Assembly: GCA_049802235.1 (NCBI GenBank) | Contig: JBARMB010000102.1 | Location: 1 to 64,000 of the forward strand | Direction of reading: 5' to 3' | DNA from: VBDM01 sp049802235 | GTDB lineage: Bacteria; Pseudomonadota; Gammaproteobacteria; Burkholderiales; SG8-39 | DNA: 64,000 nucleotides | In this document: positions 8,969-17,635 of the stretch, piece after piece | Position numbering within the stretch: position 1 is the stretch's first letter | Layout of the letters: each line of letters starts with the position of its first letter | Translations under genes and position numbers: made by a program | Notes under the pieces: generated by a model | The model's database searches: none | The model's input: only the letters and a program-made list of their open reading frames with translations | Told to the model about the DNA's origin: nothing

Positions 8969-9829
8969 ATGACCGATACCCTGAAAATGCTCGGGGATCC
9001 GGGGACATTTCCCTGGATCGCGTCCGTGTTCGGCCTCGCGGCCGGCTCTTTCCTTAACGTGGTGATCCATCGCCTGCCGAAGATGATGGAGCGCGAATGG
9101 CTGGAGCAATGCGCCGAACTGCGCGGCGAGACTGCCCCCGCGGCGGAGAAATTCAATCTGGTCTTGCCGCGCTCGCGCTGCCCGGCCTGCGGCCACGGGA
9201 TCACCGCAATCCAGAACATTCCTCTGCTGAGCTACGCATTCCTGCGCGGCCGCTGCTCGGCCTGCGGCGCCCGCATCAGCGCGCGCTATCCCGCAGTCGA
9301 GCTGCTCGCCGGATTTGCAGCCGCCTGGTGCGCCGCGCGCTTCGGCTTCGGACTGGCTGCGGTCGCGGCAATGGTGTTCCTGTGGTGCATCATCGCCGCA
9401 AGCTGCATCGATTTCGATACCCAGCTGCTGCCCGATTCCATCACTCTGCCGCTGCTGTGGCTCGGGCTGCTTGTCAACATCCCGGGCACTTTCACCGATC
9501 TGCGCGCTGCGGTGATCGGCGCGGCAGCGGGCTACTTGTCGCTGTGGTGCGTGTACTGGCTGTTCAAATTCGTCACCGGAAAGGAAGGGATGGGTTTCGG
9601 CGACTTCAAGCTGCTCGCTGCGATCGGCGCCTGGTGCGGATGGCAGATGCTGCCGGGCGTGATTCTGCTCTCCTCCTTCGTCGGCGCCGTGACGGGCATC
9701 GGGCTCATGGTGCTCGCACGCCACGGCCGCAACGTGCCAATCCCGTTCGGGCCTTATCTGGGCATTGCCGGCGTCGTCGCACTGTTCTGGGGGCCGCAAC
9801 TCACGCGGTACTACCTCGAGCTGTTGTGA
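8969..9829 (+). CDS. pilD: Prepilin peptidase / N-methyltransferase PilD
   Basis: Inner-membrane aspartic protease that cleaves and N-methylates type IV prepilins and pseudopilins. In 286 residues it has the N-terminal methylase-type domain with two CxxC pairs (CPACGHG and CSACGAR, about residues 71-98) and the peptidase domain with both catalytic aspartates, in CIDFDTQLLPD and MGFGDFKLL. Seven to eight hydrophobic segments are visible. The coaE start codon overlaps its stop (GTGA), indicating coupled expression. Confidence 0.95.
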   Translation: MTDTLKMLGDPGTFPWIASVFGLAAGSFLNVVIHRLPKMMEREWLEQCAELRGETAPAAEKFNLVLPRSRCPACGHGITAIQNIPLLSYAFLRGRCSACGARISARYPAVELLAGFAAAWCAARFGFGLAAVAAMVFLWCIIAASCIDFDTQLLPDSITLPLLWLGLLVNIPGTFTDLRAAVIGAAAGYLSLWCVYWLFKFVTGKEGMGFGDFKLLAAIGAWCGWQMLPGVILLSSFVGAVTGIGLMVLARHGRNVPIPFGPYLGIAGVVALFWGPQLTRYYLELL

Positions 9830-10446
9830 GACGCTTCACGGTCGGGATCACCGGCGGGATCGGCAGTGGCAAGAGCGCGGTGGCGGAGCTGTTTTCCGGG
9901 CACGGCGTCGCCGTGATCGACACCGACGCGATCGCCCATGAGCTGACCCGACCTGGAGGAGCCGCGATCGGACCGATCCGATCGGCATTCGGCGCCAGCG
10001 TGATCAGTCCGGACGGTGCGCTCGACCGCACGAGGATGCGCAAGCTCGCGTTCACAAATCCCGCGGCCAAGAAAAGGCTCGAGGCAATCCTGCACCCGCT
10101 CATCAAAGAGCAGAGCGCCCGGCTTGCCGAACACGCCGTGAGCCCTTATGTCGTCCTGGTGGTGCCGCTTCTGGTCGAGTCTGGCGTGGATCGCTCGCGC
10201 TATCAGCGCGTGGTCGTGGTCGACTGCCCCGAGGCGCTGCAGGTCGAGCGTGTCATTCAGCGCAGCGGCCTGTCCGAAAAAGAGGTCCGCGACATCATGG
10301 CCGCGCAGGCGACACGCGACGAGCGCCTCGCCCGGGCCGACGACGTGATCGACAACAGCGGCGCACGCGAGGCTCTGGCCGCTCAAGTGGAGCGCCTGCA
10401 CGAGAAATATATCACGCTCGCAGCAAATTCCAGCACATCGTCATAA
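9826..10446 (+). CDS. coaE: Dephospho-CoA kinase
   Basis: Last step of coenzyme A synthesis: ATP-dependent phosphorylation of the ribose 3'-OH of dephospho-CoA. The 206-residue product begins VRRFTVGITGGIGSGKS, containing the P-loop, followed by VIDTDAIAHEL and the VVPLLVESG lid region typical of CoaE. The GTG at 9826 overlaps the pilD stop and places the P-loop at the usual distance from the N-terminus. The pilD-coaE-zapD-yacG order is standard for beta- and gammaproteobacteria. Confidence 0.95.
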   Translation: MRRFTVGITGGIGSGKSAVAELFSGHGVAVIDTDAIAHELTRPGGAAIGPIRSAFGASVISPDGALDRTRMRKLAFTNPAAKKRLEAILHPLIKEQSARLAEHAVSPYVVLVVPLLVESGVDRSRYQRVVVVDCPEALQVERVIQRSGLSEKEVRDIMAAQATRDERLARADDVIDNSGAREALAAQVERLHEKYITLAANSSTSS

Positions 10447-10455
10447 CGGCGCCGG

Positions 10456-10484
10456 TTGTCATTTGGCGGGGAATGGGCGAGAAT
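10456..10484 (+). promoter_or_regulatory. Candidate zapD promoter
   Basis: TTGTCA (10456-10461) and GAGAAT (10479-10484) are separated by 17 bp, about 54 bp upstream of the chosen zapD GTG, within the 91-bp coaE-zapD gap. The -35 hexamer matches consensus at five of six positions and the -10 at four of six. Based on spacing and hexamers only. Confidence 0.4.
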
Positions 10485-10537
10485 CAGCCGAATACCCCGA
10501 AAATCAACGGCCTCCCCTTCGAACCGCGGGCGCCACG

Positions 10538-11296
10538 GTGATCACCTACGAGTATCCGCTGAACGAGCGCATCCGCACGCTGCTGCGCCTCGAAGCCCTG
10601 TTTGAGCGGATTCGACACTTCCTCGACAAACAGGACCCGCTGGATCATCACGCCGCGCTGCTGACTCTGTTCGAGACCATCGAGGTCGCCGGCCGCGCCG
10701 ATCTCAAATCCGATTTGCTGCAGGAGCTGGAGCGCCAGAAGCAGGTGCTGTTCGCGTTCCGCAACAACCCCGAGATCGCCGAGAACATTCTCAATCAGGC
10801 GATTTCCGACGTTGAGCACGCGAGCGCGGCATTGTTCGCCATGACCGCGGGCAAGATCGGCCAGCACCTGCGCGAGAACGAGTGGCTGATGTCGATCAAG
10901 CAGCGCACCGGCATTCCCGGCGGTGCGTGCGAATTCGACCTGCCCTCGTACCACTACTGGCTTCACCGAGACAGCAGCGTACGCAGCGCCGACCTGACAA
11001 CGTGGATCACGCCGCTGCTGCCGATCCGCGACGGCTCGGCGATCGTGCTGAAGCTGTTGCGCGAAGGCGGCAAACCGGCCACGCACATTGCCCATCAGGG
11101 CGCGTTCTCGCAGATGCTTGGCGGCAAGGTATCGCAGATGGTGCGCATCCGACTGCCGCGAGATTCGCAGTTCATTCCGGAGACCAGCGCCAACAAATAC
11201 GCGCTCAATATCCGTTTCACCATCTTCGGCACCGGGCCGCGGCCGCGCATGTGCGAATCGGATGTCGAGTTCGAGCTGACCTTCTGCAATCTCTAG
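10538..11296 (+). CDS. zapD: Cell division protein ZapD
   Basis: ZapD bundles FtsZ protofilaments at the Z-ring. The 252-residue product from the GTG at 10538 begins VITYEYPLNERIRTLLRLE, the conserved family opening, and contains LMSIKQRTGIPGG and the C-terminal beta-domain ending VEFELTFC. The frame is open further upstream to a TTG at 10463, but that adds a 25-residue low-complexity leader not expected in the family. yacG follows after 14 bp. Confidence 0.95.
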   Translation: MITYEYPLNERIRTLLRLEALFERIRHFLDKQDPLDHHAALLTLFETIEVAGRADLKSDLLQELERQKQVLFAFRNNPEIAENILNQAISDVEHASAALFAMTAGKIGQHLRENEWLMSIKQRTGIPGGACEFDLPSYHYWLHRDSSVRSADLTTWITPLLPIRDGSAIVLKLLREGGKPATHIAHQGAFSQMLGGKVSQMVRIRLPRDSQFIPETSANKYALNIRFTIFGTGPRPRMCESDVEFELTFCNL

Positions 11297-11310
11297 GGGC
11301 GGTTCAGTCC

Positions 11311-11508
11311 GTGGGGTCGGTTCGCCATGTCACCTGCCCACGCTGCGGCGCGCAGGTGGTGTGGACCCGCGAGAACCGCTACCGGCCGTTTTGTTCCGAG
11401 CGCTGCAAGCTGATCGACCTCGGTGACTGGGCCATGGAGAAATATCGCGTGCCTGTCGAGGAGGACAAGGAAAGTCCGGACTCCGGAATAAAAGACGGTG
11501 AATCGTGA
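11311..11508 (+). CDS. yacG: DNA gyrase inhibitor YacG (zinc protein)
   Basis: A 65-residue zinc protein that binds GyrB and inhibits gyrase in E. coli. Four cysteines in CPRCG (about 9 and 12) and FCSERC (about 28 and 32) form the zinc knuckle, followed by KLIDLGDWAMEKYRVP, the conserved YacG tail. The GTG at 11311 is chosen because it gives a normal-length N-terminus and no in-frame ATG precedes the zinc motif. It ends the pilC-to-yacG run and faces the convergent MutT/ThiE gene. Confidence 0.93.
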   Translation: MGSVRHVTCPRCGAQVVWTRENRYRPFCSERCKLIDLGDWAMEKYRVPVEEDKESPDSGIKDGES

Positions 11509-11588
11509 ATGGTGAATCGTAAATCGTGAAAAGCGGGATCAACCGCTCGCTATTTCCGATTCACGATTTCCGATTCACGATTTACGTA
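11500..11588. terminator. Palindromic repeat / likely bidirectional terminator between yacG and mutT
   Basis: Between the convergent stops, copies of a gaatcgtgaa-like unit on the left (11500-11530) are answered by inverted copies (cgattcacga) on the right (11556-11585). The centre is a perfect 5-bp stem, agcgg (11532-11536) and ccgct (11543-11547), around gatcaa. The whole can fold into a long imperfect hairpin. Its position between convergent genes suggests transcription termination in both directions; the internal unit repetition also makes it a repeat element. Confidence 0.55.
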
Positions 11589-12532
11589 TTCCAGCTTCCC
11601 CGCATCATGGCGACGCCGTGCGCGCCGCAGCTCATGGCCGTCTCCAGATCGCCGGGCTGCATCCCGCCGAGGGCGTATACCGGCAGCGTTGCGCCGGCAG
11701 CGAGCTCCTTGAAGCGCTGCCACCCGAGCAGGACTGCATCCGGGTGAGAGGGAGTAGCACGTACCGGCCCAAGCACGACGAAGTCGGCACCGATCGCCTC
11801 CGCGAGGCGCAGCTCCTCGGCCGAGTGGCACGAGGCGCCGCACCACGGCAAATCGGGCCGGCCGGCCGTCGCGCGCAACTGCTCGGCGGTGAGATGCACG
11901 CCGTCGGAGCCGACCATGTGCGCAAGCGCGACATCGGCATTGACCAGCACCCGCGCGCCGTAGGGGCGCGCAAGGGCGATGACCCGCTGCGCGAACTCCC
12001 GCGTCTCTTCGCGCGTCAGGCTCTTCTCGCGCACCTGGATCAGCCGCAGTCCCGCGCGCAGCCTCGTCTCCAGCCGCGCAAGGAAGCGCTCGCTGCCCAA
12101 GCTGCCCGCGCAGGTGATCGCATATTCATGTGGCAGCATCAGGCCACGCAGCACCGGCCCGTTTGCGGGCAGCAGCGGCTCGACCGCGACCGAGTCCGGG
12201 CGTTGCCAGGAAAGCGCTTCGTGCTCCACTGCACCCGGGTCGCCACGCCAGGCGAAAACGCGGTAGAAATGCAGCCGAACCGTGGCGTGCGGATAGGTGA
12301 AGATCCGCGTGATCCAAGGGTAGGCGCGCTCGACCTCGACGCCCAGTTCCTCGCGAATTTCACGCTCGAGCGCCACAGCGACCGACTCGCCCGGCTCGAC
12401 CTTGCCGCCGGGAAACTCCCAGTAGCCAGCGTAGACCTTGCCGCGGGGGCGCTGCGCAAGCAGGAAGGTGCCGTCCGGACGCAACAGCACCGCTACCGCC
12501 ACATCGACGGTCGGAGTAGCAATAGCGTTCAA
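11582..12532 (-). CDS. mutT: Bifunctional Nudix (MutT) / ThiE-like protein
   Basis: The N-terminal half (residues 1-135) is a MutT-type Nudix hydrolase: the Nudix box GGKVEPGESVAVALEREIREE is complete, consistent with 8-oxo-dGTP sanitation. The C-terminal half (about 145-316) resembles a thiamine-phosphate synthase barrel (GADFVVLGPV, HLTAEQLR, YALGGM). Such MutT-ThiE fusions are common in beta- and gammaproteobacteria, and the ThiE part is not proven to make thiamine phosphate. The TTG at 12532 overlaps the stop of the upstream ATPase gene (TTGA) and is preferred over upstream frame extension into that gene. Length is 316 residues. Confidence 0.88.
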   Translation of the reverse strand: MNAIATPTVDVAVAVLLRPDGTFLLAQRPRGKVYAGYWEFPGGKVEPGESVAVALEREIREELGVEVERAYPWITRIFTYPHATVRLHFYRVFAWRGDPGAVEHEALSWQRPDSVAVEPLLPANGPVLRGLMLPHEYAITCAGSLGSERFLARLETRLRAGLRLIQVREKSLTREETREFAQRVIALARPYGARVLVNADVALAHMVGSDGVHLTAEQLRATAGRPDLPWCGASCHSAEELRLAEAIGADFVVLGPVRATPSHPDAVLLGWQRFKELAAGATLPVYALGGMQPGDLETAMSCGAHGVAMMRGSWNT

Positions 12533-13401
12533 CGGGTGGACTTCTTGGCGGCCTGGCGTCCCGACCAATCCCGCGCGAACTGCCAGGCCACGCGGCCGGA
12601 TCGCGAGCCACGGCCAAGCGCCCATTGCAGCGCCTCTGTACGCGCGGCTTCTGTCGCCTTGCAGCCGAAGGTGCCCAGCCAGTACTCGACGATAGCGATG
12701 TAGTCGTCCTGATCGAAGGGATAGAAGGACACCCACAGGCCAAAGCGCTCGGACAGGGAAATCTTTTCCTCCGAGGTCTCGCCCGGATGGATTTCCTCGT
12801 CGACATGCTTGTACTCGAGGTTCTCCTGCATATATTCGGGCATGAGGTGGCGGCGGTTGGAGGTGGCATAGACGAGCAGGTTCTCGGCCGGCGCAGCAAT
12901 CGAACCATCGAGAATGGCCTTGAGCGCCTTGTAGGCCACCTCCGAGGCCTCGAACGAGAGGTCATCGCAGAAAATGATGAAGCGCTCGGGCCGTCCGGCT
13001 ACCAGGTCGGCGATGTCCGGCAGGTCGATGAGGTCGTGCTTGTCCACCTCGATGAGGCGCAGACCTTCCTTTGCGAAGCGGTTAAGGCAGGCTTTCACAA
13101 GCGAGCTCTTGCCGGTGCCGCGCGAGCCGGTGAGCAGTACATTGTTCGCGGGCTTGCCGGCGACGAACTGGCGCGTGTTTTGCTCGACCAGCCCCTTCTG
13201 ACGGTCGATGCCCTTCAGGTCCGTGAGGTGAATCCTGTGCGGATGCGCCACCGGCTGCAGGTATGCACGTCCGTTGTGCTTGCGCCAGCGAAAAGCGATG
13301 CCGGCGGTCCAGTCCACCTCCCGCGGCGCCGCAGGCAGCAGCGCTTCCACGCGCTCGAGCAGTGCTTCGCCGCGTTTGATCAACCGTTCGAGATCAGACA
13401 T
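12529..13401 (-). CDS. DUF815-family AAA ATPase
   Basis: A 290-residue P-loop ATPase of the DUF815 family, function unassigned. Visible motifs are Walker A GSRGTGKSSL (about residue 95), Walker B FIIFCDDLSFE (about 145-155), sensor ATSNRRHLMPEYM (about 180) and the family motif LSERFGLW. The start is the ATG at 13401 (MSDLERLIKRG); a longer frame would add a proline-rich 18-residue leader. Situated between argJ and mutT, a conserved arrangement in betaproteobacteria. Confidence 0.9.
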   Translation of the reverse strand: MSDLERLIKRGEALLERVEALLPAAPREVDWTAGIAFRWRKHNGRAYLQPVAHPHRIHLTDLKGIDRQKGLVEQNTRQFVAGKPANNVLLTGSRGTGKSSLVKACLNRFAKEGLRLIEVDKHDLIDLPDIADLVAGRPERFIIFCDDLSFEASEVAYKALKAILDGSIAAPAENLLVYATSNRRHLMPEYMQENLEYKHVDEEIHPGETSEEKISLSERFGLWVSFYPFDQDDYIAIVEYWLGTFGCKATEAARTEALQWALGRGSRSGRVAWQFARDWSGRQAAKKSTR

Positions 13402-13461
13402 GGTCGCGTCCAGATGGGGCGGGGGCAGAGAAGGGGGTGGGGCCCCACCTTGCACCCCCTC

Positions 13462-14691
13462 CTAGGTCCGATAGTCTGCATTGATGGAAACGTAATCATG
13501 CGACAGGTCGCAGGTCCATACCGTCGCCGCCGCCTTGCCGCGGGCGAGCGTGACGCGTACCGTGATTTCGCTCTTCTTCATCACCCGCTTGCCTTCCTCT
13601 TCGCCGTAACTTGCCGCGCGGCCGCCGTCCCTCGCCACCAGGACGTCATCCAGGTATAGCTCCACGCGACGGGCATCGAGATCTGCAATCCCGGCGTTGC
13701 CCACTGCCGCAAGGATCCGGCCGAGGTTCGGATCAGAGGCGAAGAAAGCGGTCTTCACCAGCGGCGAATGCGCGATCGCGTAGGCGACCTGCTCGCATTC
13801 GGCCTCGTCGCGTCCCTGTTCCACCTGGACGGTGATGAACTTCGTCGCGCCTTCGCCATCACGCACGATCGCCTGCGCCAGTTGCTGCGATACCTCGACG
13901 AGCCCGTCGCGCAGCGCGGCAAAATGCCGATGCCCGGGACCGTCGATCACCGAGCCGCCCGCGGCGCCGGTCGCGATCAGCATGAAGGCATCGTTGGTCG
14001 AGGTGTCGCCGTCGACGGTAATGCGGTTAAAGGAGTTCCGGGCCGCATTCGCGACCAGGTCCTGCAGGGCCGGTTGAGCCACTGCGGCGTCGCAGGCAAC
14101 GAATGCCAGCATGGTCGCCATGTCGGGGCGGATCATGCCCGCGCCCTTGGCGATCCCGGTCAGCGTCACCGGGTTCCCGCCCAGCTCGACCCGGCGCGAG
14201 CATGCCTTGGGCATGGTATCGGTGGTCATGATTGCCTCGGCAGCCGCCGCCCAGTTGTCCTCGCGCAGATTGGCGACGCACGCCGGCAGGCCGCGCACGA
14301 TGCGCTCGAGCGGCAGTGGCTCCATGATGACTCCGGTTGAGAACGGCAGCACCTGCACGGAATCGCAGCCGAGCAGGCGCGCGGCTTCGCTGCAGCTCGC
14401 ACGCGCCCGCCGTAGGCCGTCTTCCCCTGTCCCGGCATTGGCATTGCCGGTGTTGACGAGCAACCCCCCTACCGGCATGCCGGCGGCAAGATGCTCCTTG
14501 GCCACCTGCACCGGTGCGGCGCAGAAACGATTTTGCGTGAAAACGCCGGCGGTGCGTGCGTTCTCGGCAAGCGCGACAAGGAGCAAATCCTTGCGATTCG
14601 TCTTGCGAATTCCGGCCTCGGCGACGCCGAGTCTCACGCCTCGGACCGGGTGAAGGTCCTCGGGTCGCGGTAAAACCAGGTTTACAGCCAT
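13462..14691 (-). CDS. argJ: Bifunctional glutamate N-acetyltransferase / amino-acid acetyltransferase ArgJ
   Basis: ArgJ transfers the acetyl group from N-acetylornithine to glutamate, closing the cyclic arginine pathway. The 409-residue precursor carries the self-cleavage site in KGAGMIRPDMATMLAF; cleavage before the threonine gives alpha and beta chains. It ends VSINADYRT, the usual ArgJ C-terminus. The ATG at 14691 gives the standard MAVNL opening; an in-frame extension upstream to 14907 runs antisense-like through the secA 3' end and is rejected. It lies about 50 bp after secA on the same strand. Confidence 0.97.
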   Translation of the reverse strand: MAVNLVLPRPEDLHPVRGVRLGVAEAGIRKTNRKDLLLVALAENARTAGVFTQNRFCAAPVQVAKEHLAAGMPVGGLLVNTGNANAGTGEDGLRRARASCSEAARLLGCDSVQVLPFSTGVIMEPLPLERIVRGLPACVANLREDNWAAAAEAIMTTDTMPKACSRRVELGGNPVTLTGIAKGAGMIRPDMATMLAFVACDAAVAQPALQDLVANAARNSFNRITVDGDTSTNDAFMLIATGAAGGSVIDGPGHRHFAALRDGLVEVSQQLAQAIVRDGEGATKFITVQVEQGRDEAECEQVAYAIAHSPLVKTAFFASDPNLGRILAAVGNAGIADLDARRVELYLDDVLVARDGGRAASYGEEEGKRVMKKSEITVRVTLARGKAAATVWTCDLSHDYVSINADYRT

Positions 14692-14740
14692 TCCAAATCC
14701 TGGCGCAAAAAATGTGAGTCCACCGGGACACCGGTGCCAG

Positions 14741-17518
14741 CTAACCCAGTTTGCCGTGGCAGTGCTTGTACTTTTTCCCGGAACCGCACGGACACGGCTC
14801 ATTGCGGCCGACTTTGCCCATCTGCCGCACGAACGGCGCCGACTTGGGCGAAGGCGCAGCGCTCGTCGGTCCGTCCGCGCCGGCGAGGGCTTCCTCGTAG
14901 CCGGCATGCTGATACTGGACGTTTTCCACCGCCGGCGCCTGTTCCCTTTCCGCCTGTTCGACCTCTTCCTGGGTGCGGATCTGCACCGTCATCAAGGTGC
15001 GTGTGACTTCGAGCTTGATCGTCTGAACCAGGCTTCCGAACAGCTCGAACGCCTCGCGCTTGTACTCCTGCTTCGGGTTCTTCTGCGCATAGCCGCGCAG
15101 ATGGATCCCCTGGCGAAGGTGATCGAGCGCAGCGAGATGCTCACGCCAGTGGTTGTCGAGCGCGGACAGCAGGATGAAGCGCTGGTACTGATGCAGCGCG
15201 TCGGCCGGCACATTCTCCATCTTTTTCCGGTACGCAACCTGAATTTCGTCGATGAGCCGCGCAAGAAGAGAATTGTCGTCGAGGTCAGGATTCTGTTCCA
15301 GCCATTTCGACACCGGCAGCTCGATCTGCAGTTCGGCGACACAGGCCCTTTCCAGCCCCGGGATGTCCCACTGCTCCTCGACGCTCTCTTCCGGGACGTG
15401 GGCGCGGAAGATATCGGTGGCCACACCGTCGCGCAGCGCCTGGATCTGGTCCGAGACGTCCCCGGATTCGAGGATCGAGTTCCTCAATTCATAGATCTCG
15501 CGCCGCTGGTCGTTGGCGACGTTGTCGTATTCGAGCAATTGCTTTCTGATATCGAAGTTATGCGCCTCGACCTTGCGCTGCGCGCTCTCGATCGAGCGCG
15601 TCACCAGCCCGTGCTCGATCGGCTCGCCCTCGGGCATTCCCAGGCGCTGCATGATGGCGTTGACCCGCTCCCCGGCGAAAATTCTCAGCAGCGGGTCCTC
15701 GAGCGACAGGTAAAAACGCGAGGAGCCCGGATCGCCCTGCCTGCCCGAGCGTCCGCGCAGCTGGTTGTCGATGCGCCGCGACTCGTGCCGCTCGGTGCCG
15801 ACGATATGCAGGCCGCCGGCCGCCACCACCCGGTCGTGCAACGACTGCCATTCCTCGCGCAGTTGCGCAATGCGACGGCTCAGGTCTGCCTCGGACAGGT
15901 TTTCCGGCGCGCGGGTCATGTCCACCTGCTTCTCGACATTGCCGCCGAGCACGATGTCGGTGCCGCGGCCGGCCATGTTGGTGGCGATGGTGACCATCTT
16001 CGGGCGGCCGGCCTGCGCCACGATTTCCGCCTCGCGGGCATGTTGCTTGGCGTTCAGCACCTGATGCGGCAGCCCGTCCTTCTGCAGCATGCCCGAGAGC
16101 AGCTCCGAATTCTCGATCGAAGTGGTGCCCACCAGCACCGGCTGCCCGCGCTCGTAGCAGCCCTTGATGTCTTCGATGATCGCCTTGTATTTCTCCTGCG
16201 CCGTGCGGTAGACCTGGTCGAGCCGGTCGATACGGACCATCGGCCTGTGGGTGGGAATCACCACCACCTCCAGCCCGTAGATCTCATTGAACTCGTAGGC
16301 CTCGGTGTCGGCGGTGCCGGTCATGCCCGCGAGCTTGCGGTACATGCGGAAGTAGTTCTGGAACGTGATCGAGGCGAGAGTCTGGTTCTCGCTCTGGATC
16401 GAGACGTTTTCCTTGGCTTCGATCGCCTGGTGCAGCCCGTCCGACCAGCGCCGTCCGGGCATGAGGCGACCGGTGAACTCGTCGACGATGACCACCTCGC
16501 CGTCCTGTACCACGTAATGGCGGTCGCGAAAGAACAGGCTGTGCGCCCTCAGCGCCGCATTCAGGTGGTGCATCAGGTTGACGTACGCCGGCTCGTACAG
16601 GCTCCGGCCTTCCGGAAGCAGCCCCGCACGCCCGAGCAATTTCTCGGCGTGCTCGTGCCCTTCCTCGGAAAGTGTCACCGTGTGCGCCTTTTCGTCTACG
16701 AAAAAGTCGCCCGGCGTGCCTTCCTTTTCCTGGCGCTTCAGCAGCGGCGCCACCTCGTTCATGCGGGAATAAATCTCGGTCCGGTCTTCCGCCTGCCCGG
16801 AGATGATGAGCGGCGTCCTGGCTTCGTCGATCAGGATCGAGTCGACTTCGTCAACGATGGCGTAATTCAGCCCGCGCTGGAACTTGTCGGCAACCTGCAT
16901 CGCCATGTTGTCGCGCAGGTAGTCGAACCCGAATTCGTTGTTGGTGCCGTAAGTGATGTCCGCTGCGTAGGCGGCCTGCTTGTCCGCGTGCGGCATCTGC
17001 GTGAGGATCACGCCCACCGAGAGCCCGAGGAACCGGTAGATCTTCCCCATCCACTCGGCGTCGCGGCTGGCGAGATAGTCGTTGACGGTGACGATGTGCA
17101 CGCCGCGGCCGATCAGTGCATTGAGGTAGGCCGCGAGCGTCGCCACCAGCGTCTTGCCCTCGCCGGTGCGCATCTCCGCAATCTTGCCGTCGTGCAGCAC
17201 CATGCCGCCGATCAGTTGCACGTCGAAATGTCGCATGTTGAGGACGCGCTTTGCGGCCTCGCGCACCACCGCGAACGCCTCGGGCAGCACTTCGTCGAGC
17301 GCCGCTTTTTCCGCCTCGCGCGGATCTGCATCCGGGGCGACCTCGAGCCGCTTCGCCACACGCTGCCTCAACTCGAGCGTCTTCGCTACCAACTGCACGT
17401 CGGAGAGCGCAGCGATCGCGGGCTCGAGCGCGTTGATGGCCCGCACGGCTCCCCCGTAATGCTTGAGCAGCCGGTCATTGCGGCTGCCGAAAACGGCCTT
17501 GAGAATTCGGGATATCAT
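14741..17518 (-). CDS. secA: Preprotein translocase ATPase SecA
   Basis: Motor ATPase that pushes preproteins through SecYEG. The 925-residue product has Walker A in MRTGEGKT (about residue 102-109), Walker B in DEVDSILIDEARTP, the NBD2 motif GRAGRQGD-like RGRSGRQGDPG, and a C-terminal zinc/SecB-binding tail CPCGSGKKYKHCHG. Full length and intact. A perfect hairpin sits just before the start codon, which lacks an obvious Shine-Dalgarno sequence. Confidence 0.98.
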   Translation of the reverse strand: MISRILKAVFGSRNDRLLKHYGGAVRAINALEPAIAALSDVQLVAKTLELRQRVAKRLEVAPDADPREAEKAALDEVLPEAFAVVREAAKRVLNMRHFDVQLIGGMVLHDGKIAEMRTGEGKTLVATLAAYLNALIGRGVHIVTVNDYLASRDAEWMGKIYRFLGLSVGVILTQMPHADKQAAYAADITYGTNNEFGFDYLRDNMAMQVADKFQRGLNYAIVDEVDSILIDEARTPLIISGQAEDRTEIYSRMNEVAPLLKRQEKEGTPGDFFVDEKAHTVTLSEEGHEHAEKLLGRAGLLPEGRSLYEPAYVNLMHHLNAALRAHSLFFRDRHYVVQDGEVVIVDEFTGRLMPGRRWSDGLHQAIEAKENVSIQSENQTLASITFQNYFRMYRKLAGMTGTADTEAYEFNEIYGLEVVVIPTHRPMVRIDRLDQVYRTAQEKYKAIIEDIKGCYERGQPVLVGTTSIENSELLSGMLQKDGLPHQVLNAKQHAREAEIVAQAGRPKMVTIATNMAGRGTDIVLGGNVEKQVDMTRAPENLSEADLSRRIAQLREEWQSLHDRVVAAGGLHIVGTERHESRRIDNQLRGRSGRQGDPGSSRFYLSLEDPLLRIFAGERVNAIMQRLGMPEGEPIEHGLVTRSIESAQRKVEAHNFDIRKQLLEYDNVANDQRREIYELRNSILESGDVSDQIQALRDGVATDIFRAHVPEESVEEQWDIPGLERACVAELQIELPVSKWLEQNPDLDDNSLLARLIDEIQVAYRKKMENVPADALHQYQRFILLSALDNHWREHLAALDHLRQGIHLRGYAQKNPKQEYKREAFELFGSLVQTIKLEVTRTLMTVQIRTQEEVEQAEREQAPAVENVQYQHAGYEEALAGADGPTSAAPSPKSAPFVRQMGKVGRNEPCPCGSGKKYKHCHGKLG

Positions 17519-17530
17519 CAGAAAGACATG

Positions 17531-17563
17531 CCGGCGTGCAAAAAAAGAATTTTAGCACGCCGG
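17531..17563 (-). promoter_or_regulatory. Perfect 9-bp stem-loop in the secA leader
   Basis: ccggcgtgc (17531-17539) pairs perfectly with gcacgccgg (17555-17563) around a 15-nt A/T-rich loop. It ends 12 bp upstream of the secA ATG and lies between secA and the upstream M23 gene. It could act as a terminator for the M23 message or as a structured secA leader; on the minus strand the T-run is inside the loop rather than after the stem, which argues against a classical terminator. Confidence 0.5.
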
Positions 17564-17635
17564 GGAAGGCTTTCCCGTTGCTCAAGGCCGCGGGATACAG
17601 ACGGGTGCGCGGGAGAAATCACCCGCGCCGCGACG

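Noticed and set aside
7636..9219. 527-codon minus-strand frame across pilC and the start of pilD
   Set aside because: Antisense shadow of two well-recognised genes; no family sequence.
12529..13455. Longer start for the DUF815 ATPase at 13455
   Set aside because: Adds a Gly/Pro-rich leader not seen in the family; ATG at 13401 gives the standard opening.
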